Source of the DNA: Bryobacterales bacterium
GTDB lineage: Bacteria; Acidobacteriota; Terriglobia; Bryobacterales; Bryobacteraceae
NCBI GenBank assembly: GCA_020851655.1
Contig: JADZCI010000053.1
Span: forward strand, 1-56,461
Length of the DNA: 56,461 nt
Direction of reading: 5' to 3'
The translations under genes and the position numbers were made by a program. This document shows, one piece after another, positions 31,860 to 39,857 of the stretch. The notes under the pieces are model-generated. The model was not told the origin of the DNA, made no database searches, and worked only from the letters and a program-made list of their open reading frames with translations. The first letter of the stretch is position 1, and every line of letters starts with the position of its first letter.

Positions 31860-33617
31860 ATGCAGCCTAGTTCACAGCCTGAGCAGCAGGGACCGAAGAT
31901 TGTCCACCCACCGGCCCCGGCGGCCGCTTCGAATCGTGGCCGTAATGCGTTGATTTATCTAGCTTTAATGTTGTTCGGCTTGGCTCTTGGCGGTTACGCG
32001 TTGCGAGATCGCTGGATGAAAAAGCCCACCACGGGCGGCGGAACGGTCCAGGCGGCTGTAAGGACGGCTGTGGTAGGAGTCGCGCCCCTGGAAAAGACGA
32101 TTCGTCTGGCCGGGATGACCACCGCGGAACGGTACTCCTCGCTGATCGTGCCGCAGTTGCGCGGCGGACGTGGCGGCGGTGTTCAGGTCAGCGGCGGCCG
32201 TGGCGGAGCGACAATTCAGATCACCTCCGGTGGCGGTGGTGGAGGCGGCGGTGGCGGTGGCGGCGGGTCCTCCAGCAGCGCTTCTTCGTCTTCCAGTAGC
32301 TCGTCCGCGCAGAGCGCGACGTCATCTTCAAACCCGATGATGTCGGCGAGCGGTTCGGGCACGACGGCGCTACGCGGCGCGACAAATCGATTCGGCGGCG
32401 CGGGTGGTTCTTCCACGAAGTCCAGCAGCTCGGCATCAGCTTCCGCGTCGTCTTCGGGTTCGTCCTCTTCCAGTGGGGGAGGCGGCGGCGGAGGGGGTGG
32501 CGGTGGTGGCGGCGGTGGTGGTGGAATGTCCGGCGGCGCCTCGGATTTCATGCAGGTGATTCAGAACCTGGCCAAGCCAGGTTCCCTGCTAAAGAAGGGT
32601 GAGACGGTCGCCGAATTCGATAAGCAGTATCAACTCACCCGCCTGGATGACTACAAAGCGACCGTGCTACAGAGCGAGCAGAGCTTGCGGCGCATGGACG
32701 CCGAACTGGAAGTCAGCCGCAAAGCGCACGACCAATCGATCGCGCAGGCGCAAGCCTCCGTCGATAAGGCCAAGCTGGATATCCAGACCATCCCGGTCCG
32801 GTCGGCGATTGACGCCGAGCGGATGCGGCTTGCTTTGGAGGAAGCCGAAGCCAGTCTCAAGCAGTTGAAATCGGAAGTGCCTTTTTTCGATACCAGCCAG
32901 AAGGCCGACCGGCGCAACAGTGAGATTGGCGTTGAGGCCAGCCGCGTGGAATTGCGGCGCGCCCAGCAAAACGTGGACCGGTTGTCGGTGATCGCGCCGA
33001 TTGACGGCATGCTGGTGATGCAGAATACGATGCGCGGCACGGAGTTCGCCCAGATTCAACAAGGCGACCAACTTTATCCCGGGCAGATGTTTGCGCAGAT
33101 CGTCGACCCGCGAAGCATGTTAGTGGTGGCAAACGCCAACCAGGTCGATGCGGAAATGATCCATGTCGGCGCCGAAGCTCATCTGCGTTTTGACGCCTAC
33201 CCGGGTCTGAAAGTGCCCGCAAAGGTGATTTCGGTTGCGGCCATCACGCGACCCGGCGGCATGCGCGCCAGCTTCTACAAAGAAATCCCGGTGTATCTGA
33301 AGATCGAGCAAATGGATCCGCGGATTATTCCTGACCTGTCGGTCAGCGTTGACGTCATTATTGAATCGGTTCCGAGCCAAGTGATTGCTCCGCTGGAATC
33401 GGTCTTTCAGGACGGTCCCAATGCCGAACCTTACGTGTTCGTCAAGTCCGGCAGCCGTTTTGAACGCCGGGCGGTTCAGCTTGGGCTTCGGAATTATATA
33501 GCCACGACTGTGCCGGAAGGTTTGAAGGCTGGAGAAGTGGTTGCGCTCGAGCCGCCGCATGCAGCGCCGGCAGGATCAGAGTCAGGAGGGCCGGAAGAAC
33601 GTGTCCAAAGATCTTAA
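31860..33617 (+). CDS. Membrane-fusion (HlyD/MacA-type) adaptor with Gly/Ser insertion
   Basis: A 585-residue periplasmic adaptor. One transmembrane helix near residues 28-48 (LIYLALMLFGLALGGYAL) anchors it. The barrel-sandwich domain is split by a roughly 130-residue low-complexity insertion (about residues 100-229) made of two poly-glycine runs around a Ser-rich stretch. After it come the lipoyl half (SLLKKGETVAEFD), a coiled-coil hairpin (about 255-375, interrupted by EVPFFDTSQKADRR), VIAPIDGMLVM and the beta-barrel LRFDAYPGLKVPAKV. It is first in an operon of three adaptors, permease and TolC-like channel. Confidence 0.92.
   Translation: MQPSSQPEQQGPKIVHPPAPAAASNRGRNALIYLALMLFGLALGGYALRDRWMKKPTTGGGTVQAAVRTAVVGVAPLEKTIRLAGMTTAERYSSLIVPQLRGGRGGGVQVSGGRGGATIQITSGGGGGGGGGGGGGSSSSASSSSSSSSAQSATSSSNPMMSASGSGTTALRGATNRFGGAGGSSTKSSSSASASASSSGSSSSSGGGGGGGGGGGGGGGGGMSGGASDFMQVIQNLAKPGSLLKKGETVAEFDKQYQLTRLDDYKATVLQSEQSLRRMDAELEVSRKAHDQSIAQAQASVDKAKLDIQTIPVRSAIDAERMRLALEEAEASLKQLKSEVPFFDTSQKADRRNSEIGVEASRVELRRAQQNVDRLSVIAPIDGMLVMQNTMRGTEFAQIQQGDQLYPGQMFAQIVDPRSMLVVANANQVDAEMIHVGAEAHLRFDAYPGLKVPAKVISVAAITRPGGMRASFYKEIPVYLKIEQMDPRIIPDLSVSVDVIIESVPSQVIAPLESVFQDGPNAEPYVFVKSGSRFERRAVQLGLRNYIATTVPEGLKAGEVVALEPPHAAPAGSESGGPEERVQRS
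32221..32549 (+). repeat. Simple-sequence GGC/GGT and AGC/TCC tracts inside the adaptor gene
   Basis: Two nearly uninterrupted glycine-codon tracts (about 32230-32269 and 32475-32526) flank a serine-codon tract. Codon use within the tracts is mixed (ggc, ggt, gga, ggg), so the DNA is imperfectly repetitive. Such tracts may change length by replication slippage in steps of three without frameshift. Confidence 0.85.
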
Positions 33618-34905
33618 GCCGAAACAAAAATTGGGGCAGACCGCCGGGTCGCGGCGCGTCCGGGTGATTCTGTGGGTCTTTTTGTTGCTGCTGGTGGCCG
33701 GCGGAGGCTTTGCGGCCTACCGCTATAACACGCAGACTCCGGTCGAAGTTCCGACGGCCAAGGTACGGCGTGGCGAGTTTGCCATCACCGTGAAGGCGCG
33801 CGGCGAGATCCGCAGCACCCGGTCTGTGGTCTTGTCCGCCCCGCAGGTTCCGAGTCCCCGAATCACCAAGCTGGCCGAATCCGGAACCATGATCAAAGCC
33901 GGAGACACAGTTGTCGAGTTCGACGCGGCGCAACTGGAACAGTACTACCTGAACTTTGTCACCACCGTGCGAACAACGGACAGCGAAATTGTCCAGCAGA
34001 AGGCCAGCCACAAGATGGTGGACGAGCAGGACGCCATGAGCCTGATGACTTCCGAATACAACGTGCAGCGCGCGGACCTGGAAGCGAGCAAGGCTGAGAT
34101 TCTGTCCGAGATCGAAGGCGCCAAGAACCGCATTGACGTAGGAATTTCGAAGGGCGAGTTAGGACAGGTGAAGGCGAGCATCAAGTCGCACGATGTCCAG
34201 CAGCAGGCTGATCTCGAGCGCTTGAACATGAAACGCGACAAGAACGTTCGAGACACGGAGCGCGTGAAGGGCTATCTGTCCAAGATGATCATCAAGGCTC
34301 CGACCGACGGAATGGTGAATATCCTGCCGAACTTCCGTGCGCAGGGATCCTGGGGTTCGACGCCCCCGGCGTTTAAGGAAGGCGACACGGCTTGGACGGG
34401 TGCGGCGATTGCCGAAATCCCGGACCTTTCCGAGATGCGGATTGAATTGAAAGTGGACGAGGTGGACCGGGGCAAGATCCAACTGGGTCAGTTGGTGAGG
34501 GTTCGCGTGGACGCGATTCCCGACCGCGAGTTTACCGCCAACCTCGATTGGATCAGCCCGATCGCGTCGCTTCAGTTCAGAGGATTTGGATCGAACGAAA
34601 AGACGTTTCCCGCGCGCGCGACACTGAAGAGCACCGACCCGCGGCTGCGCCCCGGGATGAGCGCTTCGGCCGATGTCCTGATTGAGAGCGCGCCGAACAG
34701 CCTCTTGATTCCTTTGAAGGCCAGCTTCACCGAGAAGGGCAAGCCCGCGGTGTGGATTGCCAAAGGCCACAGTTTCGAGAAACGCATCATCGAAGTCGGC
34801 AAGCGGAATGAAAGCGACCTGGTCGTTCTCAAGGGTCTGGTCGAGAGTGACCGGATCGCCCTGGAGAATCCGGAAGAAGTGGCCAAGCGGGCCAAGAAGT
34901 TCTAG
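33601..34905 (+). CDS. Membrane-fusion (HlyD/MacA-type) adaptor, second copy
   Basis: A 434-residue adaptor with a normal layout: transmembrane anchor near residues 20-40 (VILWVFLLLLVAGGGFAAYR), barrel-sandwich halves (VEVPTAKVRRGEFAITVKA and MIKAGDTVVEFD), an alpha-helical hairpin (about 130-225), IIKAPTDGMVNI, then beta-barrel and membrane-proximal domains ending SLLIPLKASFTEKGKPAVW. GTG start at 33601, 11 bases after AGGAGG (33584-33589), overlapping the first adaptor by 17 bases. The frame opens at 33541 but that part is a shadow. Confidence 0.93.
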   Translation: MSKDLKPKQKLGQTAGSRRVRVILWVFLLLLVAGGGFAAYRYNTQTPVEVPTAKVRRGEFAITVKARGEIRSTRSVVLSAPQVPSPRITKLAESGTMIKAGDTVVEFDAAQLEQYYLNFVTTVRTTDSEIVQQKASHKMVDEQDAMSLMTSEYNVQRADLEASKAEILSEIEGAKNRIDVGISKGELGQVKASIKSHDVQQQADLERLNMKRDKNVRDTERVKGYLSKMIIKAPTDGMVNILPNFRAQGSWGSTPPAFKEGDTAWTGAAIAEIPDLSEMRIELKVDEVDRGKIQLGQLVRVRVDAIPDREFTANLDWISPIASLQFRGFGSNEKTFPARATLKSTDPRLRPGMSASADVLIESAPNSLLIPLKASFTEKGKPAVWIAKGHSFEKRIIEVGKRNESDLVVLKGLVESDRIALENPEEVAKRAKKF

Positions 34906-34926
34906 GAGATTGGAACCGAGACGGTC

Positions 34927-36915
34927 ATGAAAAAGTGGATCTTTCGCCTCATCGGCTTGGCCCTGGTTGCGTCCGCGGGGTGGTATGGTTACCAGTTCTT
35001 CCAAAAGATGCCGGGCCGGCTGTCTCAAGTGCCGACGACAAGGGTTCGCCGGGGTGACGTGGTGGTTCGCACATTCACGCGCGGCGAGTTGCGCGCCGTC
35101 CGCAGCGTGACGCTCACCGCACCGAACCTGTTCGGAACGGTGCAGGTGACCAAACTCGCGCCGCTCGGCTCGTTCGCCCGCGAGAAGGACCTGATCGTTG
35201 AGTTCGACGACTCCGAAGTGCAATCACGCCTGGATTCCAAGGAGCTCGAACTGGAACAGATTGACGAACAGATCAAGAAGGCGCAGGCGGACCTGGCGAT
35301 TCGAAATAACCAGGACCAGGTAGACCTGCTGCGCGCCCGCTATGCGGTGCGGCGCGCCGAGCTGGAAGTGAAGCGTAACGAGTTGTTGTCGGACATCGAC
35401 CAGAAGAAGAACCTCCTCAACCTGGAAGAAGCCCGCCGCCGCCTGAAGCAACTGGAAAGCGACATCAAGTCGAAACAAGAACAGGCGCAGGCTCAGTTAA
35501 ACGTCCTGCGCGAGACACGCAACAAGGGCGTCCTGGAACTGAACCGCGAGAAGATGCGGCTGTCTCAGGTGAAGCTGCTGTCTCCCATCAGCGGGTTGGT
35601 GGCCATTAAACAGAACCGCAGCGGGTTTTCGGGAATGTTCGGCACGCAGGTGCCTGACATTCGCGAAGGGGACCAGATTCCGCCCGGCTCGGCTGTCGCC
35701 GATGTGCTTGACCTTTCCGAGTTGGAAGTGATCGCGCGCGTCGGAGAACTGGATCGAGCCAATTTGCGTGTTGGCCAGGACGTTTTGATCCGCCTGGACG
35801 CGGTAGCCGATCACGTGTACAACGGCAAGATCAAGGGGATGAGCGGCACGGCGAGCGCCAATGTGTTCTCGTCGGATCCGGGCAAAAAGTTCGACGTGAT
35901 CTTTTCGATCGATATGAAGCAGTTGTTGACATCGCTGGGCGCCAAGCCGGACCAGATCGCCAAGATCATGGCGACAGCCGAAGCCAACCGTAAGAAGCCA
36001 ATCGCTCAGACATCCGGGTCGCTCCTGGCGGCGATGGGCGGCATGCAGGCTTTCGGTGGCGGAATGCCCGGCACGCAGGGAATGCAGGGCGGTGGAGGCG
36101 GCCCCATGCAGGGCGCGCCCGGAATGGGCGGGCAGCAGATGGGGACGATGGCGGTGCAGGGCGGCATGCAGGGTGGTCCGGGAGCTGAAGCCGGACGCGG
36201 CAACGGCGGTAACGGTGGCGGCTCGCGCGCTTTTGGCGGCCAGAACATGACCGACGAACAGCGCCAGAAGATGCGCGAAACGCTTCAGAAGCTGACCGGC
36301 GGGAAAAACATTCAAGACCTCAGTCCGGAAGAACGGCAGAAGGTCTTTGCACAGATGCGGGAAACCATGGAGAAGGGCTCCGCGGCAGGCGCCACCAAGG
36401 GTGGAGCCGAGAAGAAAGGTCCTGACGCGGCGAGCGGCGCTGAAGGCCGGCGCGGGAACCGTGGCGCCGATGCGGCTGGACCTGGCATGGGCGGCGGGAT
36501 GGGCGGTGGCCAGTTCTCGGCCAAAGATATGGAGAGCGCCAAACTGCCTCTCGCTCCTGGTGAAGACTCGCAGTTGGAAGTGCTTTTGCGGCCCGGATTG
36601 CTGGCCGACGTTGAAATCATCGTCGAGAAAGTGCCGGAGGCGATCTTCGTTCCGAATCAGAGCATCTTTGAGAGCGAGGGCAAGCCTGTCGTCTATGTCA
36701 AGGAGGGCGACCGGTTTGAGCCTCGTGTGATTCAGATTGCGAAACGCAGCGAGACGGTGTCGGTCATCTCATCCGGTTTGAAGGTCGGAGACACGATCGC
36801 GATGTCCGATCCCACGGCGAAGCCCGGCGACAAGAGGGGCGGTGCGAAAAAGGGCGCCGCGGGTGGCGGCGCAATGGGCGCGCTCCCCGTCGGCGGATCA
36901 AAAGGAGGCCAGTGA
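34927..36915 (+). CDS. Membrane-fusion (HlyD/MacA-type) adaptor with Met/Gly-rich insertion
   Basis: A 662-residue adaptor. N-terminal anchor (WIFRLIGLALVASAGWYGYQ), barrel-sandwich halves, long coiled coil (about 95-205) and LLSPISGLVAIK are normal. Between two strands of the beta-barrel (after FDVIFSID, about residue 327, and before LEVLLRPGLLADVEIIV, about 548) lies an insertion of roughly 215 residues. It contains a Met/Gly/Gln-rich part and then two helices (MTDEQRQKMRETLQKL and DLSPEERQKVFAQMRETM) that recall the LTxxQ repeats of Spy/CpxP. A Gly/Lys-rich tail ends the protein. Confidence 0.92.
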   Translation: MKKWIFRLIGLALVASAGWYGYQFFQKMPGRLSQVPTTRVRRGDVVVRTFTRGELRAVRSVTLTAPNLFGTVQVTKLAPLGSFAREKDLIVEFDDSEVQSRLDSKELELEQIDEQIKKAQADLAIRNNQDQVDLLRARYAVRRAELEVKRNELLSDIDQKKNLLNLEEARRRLKQLESDIKSKQEQAQAQLNVLRETRNKGVLELNREKMRLSQVKLLSPISGLVAIKQNRSGFSGMFGTQVPDIREGDQIPPGSAVADVLDLSELEVIARVGELDRANLRVGQDVLIRLDAVADHVYNGKIKGMSGTASANVFSSDPGKKFDVIFSIDMKQLLTSLGAKPDQIAKIMATAEANRKKPIAQTSGSLLAAMGGMQAFGGGMPGTQGMQGGGGGPMQGAPGMGGQQMGTMAVQGGMQGGPGAEAGRGNGGNGGGSRAFGGQNMTDEQRQKMRETLQKLTGGKNIQDLSPEERQKVFAQMRETMEKGSAAGATKGGAEKKGPDAASGAEGRRGNRGADAAGPGMGGGMGGGQFSAKDMESAKLPLAPGEDSQLEVLLRPGLLADVEIIVEKVPEAIFVPNQSIFESEGKPVVYVKEGDRFEPRVIQIAKRSETVSVISSGLKVGDTIAMSDPTAKPGDKRGGAKKGAAGGGAMGALPVGGSKGGQ

Positions 36916-36922
36916 GCCGGCC

Positions 36923-38182
36923 ATGATCGCGGTACTGCAAGCTTATATTCCAGAAATCTACATGGGGCTCTCGAGTCTCCTGGTGCACAAACTGCGCACC
37001 ATGCTGACCATGCTCGGAATGATCTTCGGCGTCGGCGCCGTGGTGGCGATGCTGGCGATTACGGCGGGCGTCGAGAAGGAGATGCTGAGCTATATCGATC
37101 TGCTCGGCGTCAACAACATCATTATCGAAGCCAAGGAGGCGACCGACCGGAACGAACTGCAACAGCGCCGGGCGATTTCTCCAGGACTCTCCTATCGCGA
37201 CTTTCGAGCCATTTCTGAAAACACGCAGGGCATCGACAAGATGACGCCCCGCAAACGCTTCAAGCCCATGAAGGTCCTGCCCAAGACCGCGGCGGAACCG
37301 CCGGTCGTCATCGGCGTTCTGCCCAATTACAAGGACATCCAAAGTCTGAAGATTGTCGAAGGCCGCTTCTTCAACGAAGAGGAGGATTCACGGTCCGCGC
37401 CGGTGTGCGTGCTGGGTGAATCGGCCAAAGTCAACCTGCTGGGTTATGAACCCGCCGTGGGCAAGTACGTCAAGGTTAACGATACGTGGCTTCAGGTCAT
37501 TGGAGTGATGGCGCAGCAGGCGGGCGCCGACACCGACGTGGAAGGCGTGGAAATCCTCAGCCGCAACAACCTCATCATCGCCCCGCTCAACACCGTCATG
37601 AGACGGTTTGAGGACATGAACAGCTACTTGAAAGACGAGATCGATGGCATCTACCTGCGCGTCGTTCCGGGAACCGATTCCATCGAAACCGCTTCGGTCA
37701 TCACCGCGATTCTGGCCGCGACCCACAAAGACGCGGGCGACTTTACCGTGACCGTGCCCGCGGGCCTGTTGGAACAGAAGAAGCGCACCTCGGACATCTT
37801 CAAGATCGTCATGATCTGCATTGCCGGCATCTCGCTGCTCGTTGGCGGCATCGGAATCATGAACATCATGCTGGCCACGGTCCTGGAGCGGACGCGTGAG
37901 ATCGGAATCCGGCGCGCCATTGGTGCGCGGCAGGCCGACATCGTGCGTCAGTTTTTGACGGAGGCCGTGATGATATCAATCCTCGGCGGCCTTATCGGCA
38001 TTGCTTTCGGATTCACGTTGTCGCAGATCATCGCGGCGGCCGCCGGATGGTCTACCGTTGTCACCGTTACGTCGATTGCGGTTGCCTTTGGCGTGTCGGT
38101 GGGAATTGGTCTGTTGTTTGGAATTTACCCCGCGGTTCAGGCGGCGAAACTCGATCCCATCGAGGCCATCCGCTACGAATAG
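36923..38182 (+). CDS. MacB/FtsX-type ABC transporter permease, no ATPase domain
   Basis: A 419-residue inner-membrane protein. Helix 1 is followed by a large periplasmic domain (about residues 55-285) and three helices at the C-terminus (FKIVMICIAGISLLVGGIGI, then AVMISILGGLIGIAFGFTL and a last segment near VAFGVSVGIGLLFGIYP). The motif LERTREIGIRRAIGARQADI is typical of MacB permeases, yet the N-terminal nucleotide-binding domain of MacB is absent and no separate ATPase gene is present in the cluster. AAAGGAGG at 36901-36908 precedes the ATG. Confidence 0.94.
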   Translation: MIAVLQAYIPEIYMGLSSLLVHKLRTMLTMLGMIFGVGAVVAMLAITAGVEKEMLSYIDLLGVNNIIIEAKEATDRNELQQRRAISPGLSYRDFRAISENTQGIDKMTPRKRFKPMKVLPKTAAEPPVVIGVLPNYKDIQSLKIVEGRFFNEEEDSRSAPVCVLGESAKVNLLGYEPAVGKYVKVNDTWLQVIGVMAQQAGADTDVEGVEILSRNNLIIAPLNTVMRRFEDMNSYLKDEIDGIYLRVVPGTDSIETASVITAILAATHKDAGDFTVTVPAGLLEQKKRTSDIFKIVMICIAGISLLVGGIGIMNIMLATVLERTREIGIRRAIGARQADIVRQFLTEAVMISILGGLIGIAFGFTLSQIIAAAAGWSTVVTVTSIAVAFGVSVGIGLLFGIYPAVQAAKLDPIEAIRYE

Positions 38183-38203
38183 TCTCTATCCGAAATCATT
38201 CAC

Positions 38204-39853
38204 ATGCGATTCTTCTACGGTTTGATTCCTCTGCTCGCGCTTGCGCCGCTTTCCGCGCAGCATGCTTTTGTGGTGAACCCCGACTTGGCCAATCCAACCG
38301 CGCCTTGGGTTGGCAGTAGCAACTACATCCGCAGGACGTTCAAAGCCCAGGACACCAAGGTTACCTTACGCGGACCGGTGAAGTTGCGGGACTATGTCGT
38401 CGGCGACAAACTGGAGTTATCGCTCAAGGCATATCTCGACCTGGTGCTGGCCAACAACACCGACGTCGAGGTGCAGCGGGTGACGCTTGAAGTCCCGAAG
38501 AACGCGATCCAGCGCGCTTTCGGCATCTTCGATCCGCTGGTGAACGCGTCATTCAATGCGACCCGCGCCACGCAGCCCACCACCAACACTCTGCAAGGCG
38601 CCCTGGTTCTCAGCAACCTGAACCAGCCGTTTTCGGGACGTTACCAGCAGACTATCTCCACCGGCACGCAGTTCTTCAGCGCCCTGGGCTGGACCAAGCT
38701 GTCGACCAACGACTCGTTTCAGTACTTCAATCCGGCATACAGCAACACGTGGCAGTCCGGGTTCATACAGCCGTTGCTGCGCGGGCGGGGCGCCTACATC
38801 ACCAGGCTGCCCATCTCCATCGCCAGAAGCACGTTGCGTCAAAACGAGTACGTTTTCGTGGACCAGGTCCAGCGGTTGATCGTCACGGCGGAGAACGCTT
38901 ACTGGGACGTGATCAGCGCCCGCGAACGGCTCAAGGTTCAGGAAAAGGCACTCGACATCGCCGACCAATCGTTGAAGCGCGCGCGCCGGGAGGTTGAACT
39001 CGGAGCGACTTCGCCGCTGGAGATCTTCCAACCCGAGCAGAACTACGCCTCCGCTGAAATCGCTTTGACGCAAGTCAAATTCCAGTTGCAGCAGTCGGAG
39101 GATATCCTGCGCCGGCAGATCGCGGTGGACCTGGATCCCGACATCCGCAAATTGCCGCTTGTTTTGACCGAAGACGTCGACAAGAAGCCGGATGAGACTC
39201 CGATAGACCGGGAAGAGATGGTGCAGGTGGCCCTGAGCAAACGGTTTGACGTCAAGGCGCTCAACCAATCGCTGGACGTTAGCGATCTCCAGATCGCGTC
39301 GGCGCTGAACGCCTTAAAGCCGGTCTTCAACCTGACGGGCAGCTATCAGTCATTCGGGCGTGGCGGCCCCGCTCACCTCGCCGGCGCGAACCGGCCGGGC
39401 GGCGCCGGGGATGCCTGGGCGCAGATGTTCGACTTCTCCTATAACACCTGGTCCATGGGCCTGACGCTCAACCTCCCGCTCCGCGACCGCCGCGCATCGG
39501 CTGACCTTGCCGATTCGGTGGTCAATAAGAAGCTCGGAACTCTGCGCGTGCGCGGCATCGAGCAACAGGTGCGGCAGGAAGTCCTGAACGCCGTCACTCA
39601 AGTTGAAAACAGCCGCGCCAGCGTGCGGTTGGCGCAGGTGGCCCTGGATTATGCGCTGAAGCGCGCCGAAGCCGACCAGAAGCGCTACGACCTCGGCGTC
39701 ATCAACATCTTCTTTCTGTTGTCGGCGCAAAACGACCTGACACAGGCCCAATCGAACCTTGTCAACCAGACGGTCCAATATCGCCGCAATCTTCTCACGC
39801 TACAGCAGCGCGTCGGGACACTGCCGGAAGACAAGGGGATCGTGATCCAATAG
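38204..39853 (+). CDS. TolC-like outer-membrane efflux protein
   Basis: A 549-residue protein with signal peptide (MRFFYGLIPLLALAPLSAQ). Two outer-membrane efflux repeats are visible: the first around LSLKAYLDLVLANNTDVEVQ and LIVTAENAYWDVISARERLK (residues 65-300), the second around VQVALSKRFDVKALNQSLD and VRQEVLNAVTQVENSRASVR (345-530). Long helices and beta strands of this type form the trimeric exit duct. It lies 21 bases after the permease and completes the tripartite exporter. Confidence 0.94.
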   Translation: MRFFYGLIPLLALAPLSAQHAFVVNPDLANPTAPWVGSSNYIRRTFKAQDTKVTLRGPVKLRDYVVGDKLELSLKAYLDLVLANNTDVEVQRVTLEVPKNAIQRAFGIFDPLVNASFNATRATQPTTNTLQGALVLSNLNQPFSGRYQQTISTGTQFFSALGWTKLSTNDSFQYFNPAYSNTWQSGFIQPLLRGRGAYITRLPISIARSTLRQNEYVFVDQVQRLIVTAENAYWDVISARERLKVQEKALDIADQSLKRARREVELGATSPLEIFQPEQNYASAEIALTQVKFQLQQSEDILRRQIAVDLDPDIRKLPLVLTEDVDKKPDETPIDREEMVQVALSKRFDVKALNQSLDVSDLQIASALNALKPVFNLTGSYQSFGRGGPAHLAGANRPGGAGDAWAQMFDFSYNTWSMGLTLNLPLRDRRASADLADSVVNKKLGTLRVRGIEQQVRQEVLNAVTQVENSRASVRLAQVALDYALKRAEADQKRYDLGVINIFFLLSAQNDLTQAQSNLVNQTVQYRRNLLTLQQRVGTLPEDKGIVIQ

Positions 39854-39857
39854 TCGT

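Noticed and set aside
32216..32551. Poly-proline open frame on the minus strand
   Set aside because: It is simply the complement of the Gly/Ser codon tracts in the adaptor gene.
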